Origin: Sepioteuthis lessoniana | Taxonomy: Eukaryota > Mollusca > Cephalopoda > Myopsida > Loliginidae | Assembly: GCA_963585895.1 (NCBI GenBank) | Contig: OY757921.1 | Span: 85,030,952 to 85,094,951, forward strand | Length of the DNA: 64,000 nucleotides | Reading direction: 5' to 3' | Shown: piece after piece, positions 1-11,675 of the stretch | Layout: the number at the start of each line of letters is the position of its first letter | Numbering within the stretch: position 1 is the stretch's first letter | Notes under the pieces: generated by a model | Databases searched by the model: none | Told to the model about the DNA's origin: nothing | Seen by the model: the letters and a program-made list of their open reading frames with translations, nothing else | Translations under genes and position numbers: made by a program

Positions 1-497
1 ACACACTTTAATTGTCAAAATAATTTCTATTTCAAGCTATCCAGTTTAGTCAAAAAGTTCTAATTCACACAATTCAATTTAGTATAAGTACATTTTTTGT
101 TCACAGGTGAATGTCAGAACAGTTTTCTTTCAAATAATTCAATTTAGCGTAGTACAGTTTTAATGTCAGAAACAGTTCTATTTCAGACAATTCAGTTTAG
201 CATAAATATACAGTTTAAATATCAAAGCAGTGCAGTAATTTGATTCAGCATAACCACGCAGTTTAGTTCTACTTAACCGATTGATAGGGCCCTATCAGAT
301 ATACCACTCCAAGCCTGATTGGACTAGGGAGCAATGGCAATGAAGGGGTGGTCCGCATTCCCCAAAGCTCCAGCACTAGAGGAACCCCACCATCAGATTG
401 TTTAGTGTCATATCAGGACACTCGTTGGGAGGGTTTTACCCCTCTGCAGAGAAGTAGTCGGTATATTCTACAGTCCGAGCCGACTGGGCAAAATACT
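1..497 (-). repeat. Family D composite retroposon, cut by window edge
   Basis: Read on the minus strand this begins with the family D head (gccgactgg... near 490 down to 265) and continues into an array of ~50-bp AT-rich units (1-265) built on words such as attcagtttag and cagttctatttcaa. The 3' tail lies beyond the window start. No coding capacity is visible. The frame at 348-575 runs through the head only and I do not regard it as a gene. Confidence 0.8.
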
Positions 498-586
498 ATT
501 TCATTTAATATTCCATGCTTTCATTATAATACTTGCTCATTATTCATAAATCAGGATTCTTCTGTTTACGGGTGACACCTCATTTA

Positions 587-1130
587 CCAGTTTAACGTGA
601 TTAAACGGCTCATAGAAAATTGAAATTGAAAAAATAGATTTATTAATTAATTTAAAAGCAGACAGCCTCCGAACGGCCAAGCCAAGGCACTAGTAGTGAA
701 AATGACGAGGGAAAACTGGAGGTCTCAAATATTCTTGTACGTATGTGTGGAATCGGCAGGGAGTGGATATTTCTGCCTCCAACACGACAGGCGGAAGTGA
801 AAAAACGACTCGTGTCCTTTTGGCAGATGACGGCGAGACGTGATAAGGCAGAGACATACGAATGAACAGCAGCCACGAAGATTTAAGTGGACTAAAGTTT
901 TAGAACCCCATTTTGGGTGTTGCACGCCAAAAGGAGTTTTAGGACTAGACGCGACCCAGTCAACAAGCATGTTAGAACCAGAGAAAAAAAATCATGGTCT
1001 GTGTCTGCTCTCTTTTTCTCGCCAGGATATGATACTTATCTTTGTCTAACTAACGCGGTCGTCTCAGTTTCTATGCGTTCTTTCTTTTTCCCGGTGGCTA
1101 CCTACAAATGGTAGTAGCGAATAGACCTTT
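587..1130 (-). repeat. LTR-like dispersed repeat, copy 1
   Basis: This stretch aligns by eye along its whole length with 39040-39540. Shared words in the same order include acggctcata, gcagacag, ccacgaagatttaag, aagcatgttagaaccag and the terminal ggctacyt block. Divergence is substantial. The ~500-bp size, absence of ORFs and GC-richer middle suit a solo LTR read on the minus strand, but I could not fix TG...CA ends or a target-site duplication. The short frames inside it do not agree between the two copies, which argues against coding. Confidence 0.5.
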
Positions 1131-1308
1131 GGGTAATTAAAAAGTGTTTCTTGCTTTCATCAAATTTTACCTCACATGGGTCTAAATTCTCTTCATTACT
1201 GCAACGGTACATCAGAATTTCAAAACTGGAGCCTTACGACCAAATGCTGTTTAGATGCAGCCAGTTTATCCTAAGTCCCATCATCAGAGAGAGAGAAAAT
1301 ATGTGTTG

Positions 1309-1311
<3 letters not shown>

Positions 1312-1347
<36 letters not shown>
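1312..1347. repeat. (TA)n microsatellite
   Basis: About 18 pure TA units, followed by a degenerate CA-rich stretch. Similar arrays lie at 1520-1556 and 1781-1808, the last running into a (TG)n tract. Confidence 0.95.
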
Positions 1348-1351
<4 letters not shown>

Positions 1352-1516
1352 ACTATAACACATACACGCATACATACACACACACACGTAAACATTTATA
1401 CAAAATCCCACCGGTTTTTGCATTTTTCGATTCATTTCATTTTTTTTTAACTGACAGATGATTGTTGTATTGCAAAATAACTACATGAAACACAGGGTGG
1501 TAGTCTAAATTTCATG

Positions 1517-1559
<43 letters not shown>

Positions 1560-1614
1560 CTTTAAAAACTGTTTTCTTAAATCAAGAGAGTGCTCAAATG
1601 CTGGCCAGTAGAGC

Positions 1615-1777
1615 ATGATAAAAACTAACCAACTTATCTCACAACCTCATATTAACTTCATTACTTCAAGTTGCATGCATAGAAAATAAAATCCCCGGCT
1701 AAAACATGTGGCTCTTAAAAGCTGAGTGGTAGTAAGTTAAATAATGAAGCCTACATGAGGAAGTGAGATAAGACTTT

Positions 1778-1780
<3 letters not shown>
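1615..1780. mobile_element. Small foldback (MITE-like) element
   Basis: The left arm (cttatctcacaacctcat... near 1632) is matched by an imperfect reverse complement ending near 1772 (catgaggaagtgagataag). Arms are roughly 50-60 bp with several mismatches and there is a short central loop. It sits between two (TA)n arrays and has no ORF. It is probably a non-autonomous TIR element of unknown superfamily. Confidence 0.45.
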
Positions 1781-1824
<44 letters not shown>

Positions 1825-2042
1825 ATGTGTGCTTGCTTTCTATTTTTTTTTATAAATAAGTGCATACAAGGTTTTTTTTAAAGACAAATATAAATTTTCT
1901 TCTGAACTAAATATGCCGGGATTTTTTTTTCTATATCAAAGTTACAGACTTGAGAGATACCTAATGATTGTGAAAATGTAAAACTTTTAGTGTCAGTCAA
2001 TACTTTCATTTCTATACACATTGTCACTATTAAGCCTTGTCA

Positions 2043-2250
2043 TCTGGGGCTATAGAGTACACCGGCTGCATCACTGAAAAGTGGTGAGGCTCTAATAATG
2101 TCAGAGATTTGGGGAATGCTGAGTACACTTTCCTTGTCATTCCTCCCATGTCCATTCTGTCCTGGAGTAGTAGCACCTGATTGGGTCCTCGCTATGGGTC
2201 AAACAGAAATGTCTGACATTTAAACTGTGATTTATGCTGAAATGAATTGT
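2043..2250 (+). repeat. Family D head, diverged
   Basis: The order ggggctatagagtacacc, then ggtgaggctc, ctttggggaatgc, cctggagtag and tatgggtcaaa follows the family D head on the plus strand with many substitutions. A short array-like tail follows to about 2310. Confidence 0.6.
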
Positions 2251-2319
2251 TAGAAATAGAACTGTGTGATCTCTTAACTGGGTGTAAATAAATGACTGAT
2301 GTTTAATTGAATTTATTTA

Positions 2320-2660
2320 GTTTGGTTTCACGGCATATCAACCATTATAGGTTATTTAATGCCAAATTTATTTTATACATATGAACAGTTCTATATCAAA
2401 CCAATGAGTTTAGCATAAGTACACTATTCGATTTACCCCTTAGATAATACACTATCAGGTGCTACCACTCACGGTCACAGTGGATGAGGGAGGGTTGGCA
2501 ATAAAGCGCACTCTGCATTTCCCAAAGCTCCAGCAATCCTGGAGCCTCACCATTAGATTGTTTATTGTCATACCTGGACACTCGTTGGGGGAGTCTTACT
2601 CTTTACATAGATGCAATCAGTAAATTTTGCCGCCACAGCCGACTGGGCCATAATTGAATC
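2320..2660 (-). repeat. Family D copy with 3' tail
   Basis: On the plus strand it opens with the reverse complement of the shared 3' tail (ggcatatcaaccattatagg), passes through a short ~50-bp unit region and ends with the head near 2650. Flanking unit-type sequence (gaattgttagtgatac...) continues to the mariner insertion that follows. Confidence 0.75.
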
Positions 2661-2798
2661 GTTAGTGATACATAGCAATACTTGGAACCATTTAACTTTG
2701 GTGCTCTTATGCTAAATTAAGTAGTTTGAAAAAGAACTGTCTGATCATTTAACTGTGTGCAAATAAATGACTGATTTTTGATTGAATTGTTAGTGATA

Positions 2799-3710
2799 CG
2801 AGGATCATTAAATAAGTTTCCAGATTTTTTTTTGTATGGGCACTTTTATTGATAGTACACACATGAAACTCTAGTCCCCTTCAAAGTAATCTCCTCCGGC
2901 CGCAATGCACTTGTTGTATCGTTTCAACAACTTCTGGAAGGCCCCATGGAAGTCCTCTCATGTGAGCTTGTCAATGACCTTCGTCACAACTACTTTCATC
3001 TCCTCAATTGTCTCATAACGACAGCCTGTGAGCTTAGGGAATAAGCAAAAGTCACAGGGGGAAAGGTCTGGACTATAGGGAGACTGAGGAACTGTCTCTA
3101 TGCCCATCTTGGTCAAATAGTCTGTGACAAGGATGGAGTTGTGGACTGGTGCATTGTCCTGGTAGAAATGTCACTGACCCGATTGGAAGAGTGCTGGCCT
3201 CTTCTGACGGAATCTCTTCCTGAACTCCCTTAAAACCTCAACATAGTAACCCTAACCCTAACTGTTTGGCCAATCAACTCTGGTGTATTGACTTCCTTAC
3301 TCCTTCCACATCTCTCATCATCCCTCACAGACTCCCTTCCTTCCTTGAATCTCTTATGCCACTCAAAACCTGATGCTCGATTCATGCAAGATGGTCGAAA
3401 AGCCGTCTGAAGCATTTCATACGTTTCTGTAGCATTTCTTTCAAATTCGAGGCATAATTTTATTGCATATCGTTCTTCTAAAGTGTCCTCACGTCTAAAC
3501 TGTATTTTTGAAATTCACCAGCTGTGGCAATCAGGCTTTTGTAGGGTGTATTCTAATTGCTGCTGTAGCAGTTCATTTGAACCTGAAATCATAAAAATTG
3601 GCCAGTCATCTCATAAGATGTATAGCAATAACATACTGAATTTTCAAGAGTCTACAACAATTTTAAATGCCTGTACCAAAAAAGTCTGGAAACCTATTGA
3701 ATGAACCACG
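2799..3710 (-). mobile_element. Mariner deletion derivative (m1)
   Basis: This is a non-autonomous mariner-type element flanked by TA dinucleotides (2797-2798 and 3711-3712) with terminal repeats containing aagtttccag. On the minus strand it carries a transposase N-terminal helix-turn-helix fragment (61-aa frame, 3230-3415, motif [20 protein letters not shown]). It then carries a C-terminal catalytic fragment out of frame, with the DFWLF-type motif changed. The first two-thirds of the catalytic domain is missing, and the joint carries two TTAGGG units. It is split and shifted, so it cannot make transposase. It landed in a family D-type array unit: the words either side of the TA match the undisturbed unit near 2660. 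Confidence 0.85.
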
Positions 3711-3792
3711 TACACAGCAATAGTTAGAACCATTTAGCGTTATGAACAAATGTGTTTACAAATTATATATTTCATATATATGTATGTATCCA

Positions 3793-4240
3793 CCCTAAGG
3801 TCCAACCCCTCTTCTGCGTGGCAGGGCGGTGACAACGAGCAGTGCCAGAGCTATGACATCGGGAACTCCGGTTCCTGGTTGGGCCACCCAGGGCGGATTG
3901 CTCTGGCACCAAGCGGTGTTAGGGCCGTGACCCGGCTAAATGGGCTCTGGTGAAAATCCAGGAGGTGTCTGTTCCGGCAACCGAAGGCCTTGGGTCGCTC
4001 TTTCGATGCGTCTGTGGAAATTCTGTGGCAAACAAGGCGATTATCCGGGTAGGACTTGGGACCCTTCCCTCAATCAAATCCGAAAGTATTTTCTTCAATG
4101 AAAATTGCTTGTTTCAATCCAACCATGGTGAAAGCCGATTCAAGTACAAGTAAGTACATATATATGTATAAAGAAGATTTTGCTTTAAATAACCTACAAT
4201 GTTTGATATGCCATAAAACCAAACCAAACTGTCACTACCA
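3793..4240 (+). repeat. GC-richer dispersed element with the A/D-type tail
   Basis: A block of markedly higher GC (3793-4130) reads like the untranslated end of a retroelement and ends in a degenerate copy of the SINE A/family D tail (aataacctacaat...gccataaaacc, 4188-4222). Two frames of 67 aa overlap here in different phases, and neither resembles a known protein. A CAA|GTAAGT string near 4147 would fit a splice donor but has no supporting context. Identity unknown. Confidence 0.4.
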
Positions 4241-5194
4241 CACAAACACACATGCACACACATACTGAGAAACACTCACGAACAAACACACACACACCTT
4301 ATATATAAAGTATAGCCACTCTAAGATAAGTTTAATTACTTGACATAATTACCACTTCCTTTCTTTTCTGTTACCTCAGTGTTACTAATTAACAGTTGCC
4401 ATTTAATTAACCTCGCGCACAATGTCCTAGATATGTTAAGATTCGCATTTTCTTTTTTGTTTAAGACTCAGTAAAGCTCAATATCGATTGACTTTCAAAC
4501 GCAGCCAGATTGCGAGAATCAGGCTGTAGGCATGTGTGAGAGAAGAGAGATAAACATGACATTATAACATTATCCGATGCACACTTTTTATATTTATTTA
4601 TACATATCGAAAATCGCGGTGTACACATCGATCTACGCATATAAGTCGATGTCAAGATCTTTAGCAGGATATTCTGGGTTTGATCTATACCTGCTGTATA
4701 GCTCGACCCGATAACTTGTAGTAGGCTGAGTGTTTTAAGTCAGTGCATCAACTTTTAGGAGCTGCGTATAATATAGCGTTAATATAATACTTTATTTGTA
4801 ATACAGTTTTATCATTTATTATTAGACTTTGAGTTACTTTGTTCACCAAATACGAGTTTTAGATGAAAATATTTATAGTAGTCTGCTGGAGTTACTGTAA
4901 GTGGTACAAATTGATTGTTAAGAGTATTGATTCACTGGTTGACAACTCTTTGGTCTTTGGATTTTATACCGGCTGTATAAGTCGACACCAAGTTTTGCAG
5001 AGATTTTTTTTCAAGACTGAAACTTGACTTAGGCGCTGCAATTCAATTACACTATATATATAAGTATTATTAGGTCCACTTAAACTGGAGTTGGGAGTAA
5101 TTCCATCTAGACAAGAAAACTATTCAAAAGTGAACATTTAAATTTTCCTGGTAAAGAGCTCAATATAACAGACATTACAGAGCAATAATTTCAT
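4241..5194. other. Unassigned AT-rich interval
   Basis: I see no gene here. It contains a CA-rich stretch near 4240-4300 and three loosely related direct copies of a motif around tgtataagtcgac (near 4638, 4695 and 4973). The segment 5090-5167 is a diverged inverted match to 51165-51245, so it belongs to a dispersed repeat. Confidence 0.4.
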
Positions 5195-5456
5195 TAAGAA
5201 AAAACACAAACCGGTCACATTAGGATTATAAATTTATTTCCATCTTGTTATGTGTTTTTGATAAAATAAAAAAACACGAAAAAAAAAATTAACAGGACTT
5301 CTTCAGATCTTAAGGATAAAATATTCTGATTTATTTTATCCATAAGATCTGAAGAAGTCCTGTTAATTTTTTTTCTTGTTTTTTGATTTTATCAAAAACA
5401 CATAACGGGATGGAAATAAATCTATAATCATAATGTGACCGGTTTGTGTTTTTTCT

Positions 5457-5458
<2 letters not shown>
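5195..5458. mobile_element. Near-perfect foldback element, ~128-bp arms
   Basis: The left arm (from taagaaaaaacacaaaccgg at 5195) is reverse-complementary to the right arm ending at 5458, with only a handful of mismatches over about 128 bp and a loop of roughly 8-12 bp near 5322-5333. There is no ORF. It could be a TIR transposon derivative. Transcribed, it would form a long hairpin. It abuts the (TG)n array at 5469. Confidence 0.85.

Positions 5459-5468
<10 letters not shown>

Positions 5469-5529
<61 letters not shown>
5469..5529. repeat. (TG)n microsatellite
   Basis: About 30 uninterrupted TG units immediately after a short TA run. Confidence 0.97.
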
Positions 5530-5531
<2 letters not shown>

Positions 5532-5555
5532 TTAGTTGGGCAGCAGTCTTTTATT

Positions 5556-5874
5556 TAAGCATGTTTGACTAAATAAGAAAGACACATTTTGTCTATATAA
5601 TTTTATGAAGATCATCCCAAGTTTCCTGATAAGTATCTAGGTTTCAGATTGGAATTGGTGGATAAATTTACCAAAAAACGCCTTTAAAAATACTCTTTAT
5701 ACATGCAAGCAAACATTGACGATGGTCTATGAAAGATCCGAAAGCGCTTGGGACAATTTTGATTAATTCATCCACCGATTCCAACTTAATACCAAGACAC
5801 TTATCTGGAAACCTGAAATGATCTTACTAAAATTAATTAGTCAAAATGTGTCTTTATTATCTAATCAAACATAG
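5556..5874. mobile_element. Foldback element, ~110-bp imperfect arms
   Basis: The left arm starts near catgtttgactaaataag. The right arm is its reverse complement, ending in ctaatcaaacatag near 5873. Identity between arms looks to be around three quarters. The ~90-bp centre has no ORF. It is older than the 5195 element, judging by arm divergence. Superfamily unknown. Confidence 0.7.
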
Positions 5875-5886
5875 GTATGTGTGTGA

Positions 5887-5917
<31 letters not shown>

Positions 5918-5920
<3 letters not shown>

Positions 5921-6000
5921 AGGACACTCGTTGGGGTGTCTTACCTCTTCGTATTAAAGCAGTCGGTATATTCTCTCGCCCTAGCTGACTGGGCAAACCA
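5918..6000 (-). repeat. Family D head fragment
   Basis: It begins abruptly after a (TA)n array with ccaggacactcgttgggg and ends with the head terminus agctgactgggcaaa. The rest of the element has been lost at the microsatellite. Confidence 0.75.
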
Positions 6001-6059
6001 AAATTTGAATATATAAAACAAGGCGGGGAATAAAAAATATATTACAATAAATGCCTGCC

Positions 6060-6300
6060 TATATGTTAGATCGATATTGGGGTGAGTGAAAAGTTTTGCA
6101 TCATTTCAGCCCTGTGTTAGTTTCCAGCGTGTATATACTGTGACCTTAGTAGTTGAGCTGGAATAGGTACACAATAAGATTTCTAGTATCGTGGTAGTCG
6201 GTGCGCTGACACAGTGCGAAGTAGTTCATTGCGTGTATGATTTGAGAGCCGCAAAGATGAACGTGCAGCCCAGTCTAATTGGGGAATTTACGTTTATAAG
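6060..6300 (+). other. Unclassified transposon-end-like segment
   Basis: It begins with ggggtgagtgaaaagttttg, which has the look of a mariner-type terminal repeat, and runs into a short frame starting MNVQPSLIGEF at 6257 that stops after about 25 codons. No matching second end is visible in the window. The resemblance is only in style. Confidence 0.25.
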
Positions 6301-6378
6301 TTTGAAATGGAAATCTAAATTCATAAAAAATAGATAAATAAATAAACTAATCACAAATTAAAATCAACAACTAAATAT

Positions 6379-7261
6379 TGTTGTATAGTCACAAAATAAT
6401 CATGAGCATGATTAACTATACAAACACATAATATGCATACATGCATATTGACGCAATAATAAAGACGAGCGACACTGTTCTTAGAAAAATATACCTCTCA
6501 CTTTATTTGAAAGGTTCGTGTTTGTGAGAGGAAGTTGGAGACTGAACAATCCTGCAACATATTGACCTCCCCAGCCTCTCCAGACATCGCCGTGTGTCGT
6601 TCTCATTCTCCTGGGCTGCTCAACCGGGGGCCTGGGGACCCAGCCTCTCTGGCACAATCTCATCACAGCATCTTCTCACCAACTGGTCTCCAAAGTCAAT
6701 CGGGGGTCCCAAAGGCCCCTTCTGCCGGGTGGTGGCTTTCCCTACCACATCTTGTCTCCAACTTCTCTGGTCCCCAACTAACTGACTTCCTGTTTCACCG
6801 AGCTATATGATAGTTCAATCGCCCACTCAATATCTTTGGAATGGCATGTTTGATCGTCATCAAGCCGAAATGACTGTCATGCAGTTCACAGATCACTCTC
6901 TTCCGGTGCATCAGTCTATGACTGTACATGGGATTTTATCTTGTCCCATATTGTCAGCCAAGTCCACCAACGCGATTTTTTCTCATAACAGCCATCGGAA
7001 TGCGTCACTTCCTTCCGGTGCATCACTTTGGAATGGCATGTTTGTTCATCATCAAGCGGAAATAACTATCACGCAGTTCACAGGTCACTCTCTTCCGGTG
7101 CATCAGTCTACGAGTGTACCATGGGATTTTTACCTTGTCCCATTTTTTCAGCCAAGCCCGCCTATGCAATTTCTTCCCATAACTGCCATCGGAATGTGTC
7201 ACTTCCTTCCGGTGCATCACTTTGGAATGGCATGTTTGGCCGTGTCGAAGGTCAATATACA
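6379..7261 (-). mobile_element. Solo LTR with duplicated U3-side block
   Basis: A complete LTR on the minus strand with the TG...CA termini expected of retroviral-type LTRs and ATAT on both sides (6375-6378, 7262-7265). On the minus strand a poly(A) signal AATAAA lies at 6502-6507 within a conserved gtgagaggtatat context. Near its 5' (U3) end it carries two and a bit copies of a ~193-bp block (6835-7026, 7027-7220, partial from 7221), where the copy at 52252 has one. No internal gag-pol follows, so this is a solo LTR. The 191-aa and 108-aa frames across the repeats are not genes. Confidence 0.8.
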
Positions 7262-7482
7262 ATATCTTATTATATATATATCTATATATATATATATATC
7301 ATTTATAATTATTATATATGTTGTTTATTTGTTAGAAAGTGTTACACATTTTAAGATATCTAAGTTCATATCTATCATATAGTTTAGGATTTGCCCAAGT
7401 AACAGATACAAGAATCTTACGCAGTAACACTGAACAAATAATCATTTCATTTTCATAGGAACTATGCTAGTGCATATATATA

Positions 7483-7537
7483 AGAGAGAGAGAGAGAGAG
7501 ACAGAGAGAGGGAGAGAGAGAGAGAGAGAGAGAGAGA
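7483..7537. repeat. (GA)n microsatellite
   Basis: Mostly pure GA units with two small interruptions. Confidence 0.95.
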
Positions 7538-7539
7538 TT

Positions 7540-8770
7540 GGGGTCTGCACTAGAAGGAAATCAGGTACATGGAAGAGTGTATACCCCGAGAGCGTTTAAG
7601 ACAGAAGGATCTCGGAGAGCCAGTGGTAAGAAGTCTTGCTGGCCTAGTAACCAAATTAACTAAACCAGGTAGAAGCAGAGAGAGCGACTAATCAGGAAGT
7701 AGGTCCTAACTACCATGGAGGAAAAAAAGATGATGAAAAATTATGGGGCTAAGCTGGCAATGTGCACAGACACGATAGGAAAACCTTTTTTTGGCAGAAA
7801 ATGAACTGATTGAAGATCTGATACTCCGATGCCAATCAGATAAAATTCATTGTTTAATTTGTACAGGATGCACTATCAAGTCCTACAAAACTGGAGGAAA
7901 AGTGAGACGCCCATATGTCTATTTTCTACCAAGATAGGTACACTGAAACCTATTCTAAGTACATTTTTTAATCATGGGAAGTACCGATAGAAAAGTTACC
8001 AGATAATTTAAGTCATTAACCCACACAGTGGTCGTTGTAATCCGTGCTGTCCGTTTCAAGGCTGAAGGAAAGTCAATTAACTTGGTCAAAGCCGGTGACC
8101 CTCCTCTCTCAGTGCGTGATTCAAAAACTTGCTTGCTCTCCTCCGCCCGAGACTGACAGTTTAGGTTAGACCGCTGGGAAACAGTTTAATTTTATCGAGC
8201 AGATTGCAACATCTTCTCTTCGCCTAGATTTAATAATCTGCTCAATTGTTTCCAAGGTGTTTGTAATGATTGAACATAGAGTGCCATGAGATGAAAATAT
8301 TGAAAGAAACCTAAAAAAATACCTTGTCGGGAGATGCAAAATCAAACAATGGCAGACTGCTTGTCATTCTACTGAAGTCGACTGTCAAGATTTCCCGGGA
8401 AGATCTTTATGTAGAACCCCTAGTCGACTTTAAAAAGATAGGAGGGACAAAAAAGAGAACGGTCACCAAAGCAATTTCAGAATGGGCTGAAAAAGCTTCC
8501 AAATGGTATATGTATATTAAAAGAACGGATCTATGGATCTCAGCAACGGAAATCGGTGGGCTTTGAGGTGCTATCCAAATTAGAAAGAAAAGAAAAAAAA
8601 ATGGAAAAAAAGGGTGAATGAAGAGAGAGAAGAAAAAGAGGAGAAGACGAAGAAGGAAAAGAGGTTAAAAGAAAGATGAACGAGATTGATGGCGAGTTGT
8701 GTTTTACTGCATATCGATCCCTTGGTTATTCATCGCTAAATCCTATTTATACATATATATATATTAAATA
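7540..8770 (+). other. Unassigned interval, possible decayed transposon ORF
   Basis: No intact gene. A short frame near 7716 (MEEKKMMKNYGAKLAMCTD) and the 80-aa frame at 8324-8566 (with KKRTVTKAISEWAEKASKW in its second half) look more protein-like than their surroundings, but I cannot assign either. The conceptual piece CLICTGCTIKSYKTGGKVRR near 7858-7920 is cysteine-containing and could be the end of a decayed transposase; this is a guess. A purine-rich stretch follows at 8580-8690. Confidence 0.25.
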
Positions 8771-9674
<904 letters not shown>

Positions 9675-9837
9675 TATATATGATTCGTAGGTAACAATTT
9701 TTAAACCAGCCAGAGCTACTTGGTTTGGTGATAGTTAAATATTTTTAAGTATTTCAAGGTAACTCTCATCATTAAACATTTACCATTTGTTTGTACACTG
9801 TTAATTGATTTCTAGCGTAGAAATAGATTAAATAGTT

Positions 9838-10070
9838 CTATTTGATCCGTAGATGTGACTGATTGATACTACTACTTCTGGTCAGAGTGGACCTGAGAGT
9901 AATGGCAATGAATGGTTTCTCAAAATTCTTAAAAAATCCGTGACAGGAGTTTTACTATCAGATGCAGTTTAATGTCGTATCAGGACTCTCTTTTCGGATG
10001 TGGTCCTACCCCTCAATTAAGATGGAGTAGCGTATTGAATAGCCCCAGCCGACTGGCCCGAGAAGAGAGG
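9838..10070 (-). repeat. Family D head, diverged
   Basis: Words tctggtcagagtggacctg, gagtaatggcaatgaa and agccgactggccc follow the order of the family D head on the minus strand. No array or tail is evident. Confidence 0.6.
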
Positions 10071-10325
10071 TAGAAAAAAAGAATTAAGTCCATCCTTGTC
10101 ACCGTTTGAGGATTTTTCTTCTCTTAGTAGAGATTCAGTTTTCGCAGTGCATGCTGGACTCTTTTTAGTTTTCCCTTAAGAGAATTGTATCTGATCATAA
10201 TTGTTCTCATCAGGGAATTAGTACGACTTTCTTTTGTGCAAGAACGAATAAGTTTCTTGGCTTTGAGTTATAACGTTCCGGTCTCAAGAAAGAGGTAAAT
10301 TCTTACCCATCACCTCAGATGGTAC

Positions 10326-10576
10326 ACAGGGGGAGTCCTCGTGGTGTAATGGTTAAAGCGATGGACTGCGGAATCGTAGTACGTGAGTTCGTACTGCAGT
10401 CGCGCTATTACGTTCACTCTCGGGCAAATACCCTTGGGAAAGGTATGAATCCCCTCATCCTCCCAGCTATGGGTTAAATTGTACCACTACTGTACTTCGA
10501 GGAGAATGGCTTTGGCATTAAATAACCTGCAAAGGTTGATATGCCATTTAACAAAGAAACCAAACAAAGAAACCAA
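10326..10576 (+). repeat. SINE A, full length, with target-site duplication
   Basis: This is a tRNA-derived SINE. The head has an A-box-like gtggtgtaatggttaaagcg and a degenerate B-box around gagttcgtactgc. The central domain contains taatacccttgggaaagg-type and ctatgggttaaat words. The tail is ggcattaaataacctgcaaa ending in an AAAC-rich run. The 11-bp duplication tcagatggtac at 10315-10325 and 10577-10587 brackets it, which shows L1-style target-primed insertion. Its own promoter would be RNA polymerase III. Confidence 0.92.
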
Positions 10577-10689
10577 TCAGATGGTACGCGTTACGTGTGT
10601 GTATACTTTTCGTGTTCAACCCAGGAGGAGAAAAAAACTCGAGCAATTGGTTTTTCAGTTTTTGTCTGGTCGTGACTGAGAAGGAAGTG

Positions 10690-10765
10690 ATGTACGTATT
10701 TGCCAACCCTTCCACACGAGCAGGATGTAACACTCGGTCAATTTTTTGTCTGAGCAAAGGTAGTG
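10690..10765 (-). repeat. SINE B 3' fragment
   Basis: It matches the SINE B tail (ccaacccttcc...cgagcaggat...ggtcaatttttt) in reverse orientation. The head is absent. Confidence 0.5.
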
Positions 10766-10859
10766 ACGTACGTCATTTCTCATTGGTCACTTTCAGCTGC
10801 AATTGCATGTTTCCCCACCCCATTAAAATATGCTGTAAGTTATAGCGTATTTAATAGAC

Positions 10860-11455
10860 GTATGCTTCAGGATCGCTTGGAGGAATAGGTAATATTCCGG
10901 TAGGGTCACTTGGGTGACTGGGAACTTGTTATCACACGAAGTCAATAACACTCACACACATTATATATATATAATGATATCAGGCAATTTGGTTAAAAAC
11001 ATGAACGCAAAAAGGAAATTAAAACCAAAATTTTGAAATTAGCATGACCGTTATATTCTCAGTTCTAAGCATTAGATAACCCTCGATGGTTTGGTATACC
11101 CTTAAAAAATCAATAAACCATAAAATGAATGAAAAGTAGAAAATGATTTTATAAGTGCATTTAATATAAAATTATATTTGTAATGTATTTTACTCTTCGT
11201 TAGCGAGATTGCAACGAACAAACCAAAAACAACTCTTCTTTTGTAGTGTATTCAAATTTAAGTTTGAAATTTAGTTTAGAACTCCTTTGGGCTTTTTACG
11301 TGCAAAAAAAAAAAAAAGGATTTTGCGTCCAAAGAAAAATAAAATTTTCTTTAATATCATTTTAGAAAATTACATTAAAAGAAACGAATGAATAAATACG
11401 TTCGTTTTTTTTTTAAAGTCATATTCTGATAATTTTGGTCAAAAGTACATCACCT
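10860..11455. other. AT-rich interval, nothing recognised
   Basis: Contains a short (TA)n and an A-rich run near 11310. No ORF or repeat family I recognise. Confidence 0.4.
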
Positions 11456-11675
11456 AGGTTTGGTTTCTTTGTTAGGTGGCGTATCAACCCTTGTAGGTTA
11501 TTTAATGCCAAAGCCATTCTCCATGAAGAACAGTAGTGGTACTATTTAACTCATATCTGGGAGGATAAGGGAGTTATTTGCCCGAAAGCGCACGTAATAG
11601 CGCGACTAGAGTACGATCTCGCTTCCTACAATTCTGCAGTCCATCGCTTTAACCATTATACCACGAGGACACCAT
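11455..11675 (-). repeat. SINE A copy
   Basis: Reverse orientation: tail (ggtttctttgttaggtggcg) at 11461, head with the A-box complement ccattataccacgaggacac ending near 11672. The 5' head, central and tail domains are all present. I could not find a clear flanking duplication. Confidence 0.88.

Noticed and set aside
3793-4165. A coding gene in the GC-richer block.
   Set aside because: The overlapping 67-70-aa frames change phase and have no motif, and the block ends in a retroposon-type tail.
6375-7265. Full-length LTR retrotransposon between the LTR copies.
   Set aside because: No gag, protease, RT or integrase sequence lies between or next to the LTRs, and copies are tens of kb apart and partly in opposite orientation. 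They are solo LTRs.
10329-10410. Functional tRNA genes at the A/B-box-bearing sites.
   Set aside because: The boxes lie in SINE heads followed by SINE bodies and tails, and the heads do not fold into intact cloverleaves by eye.
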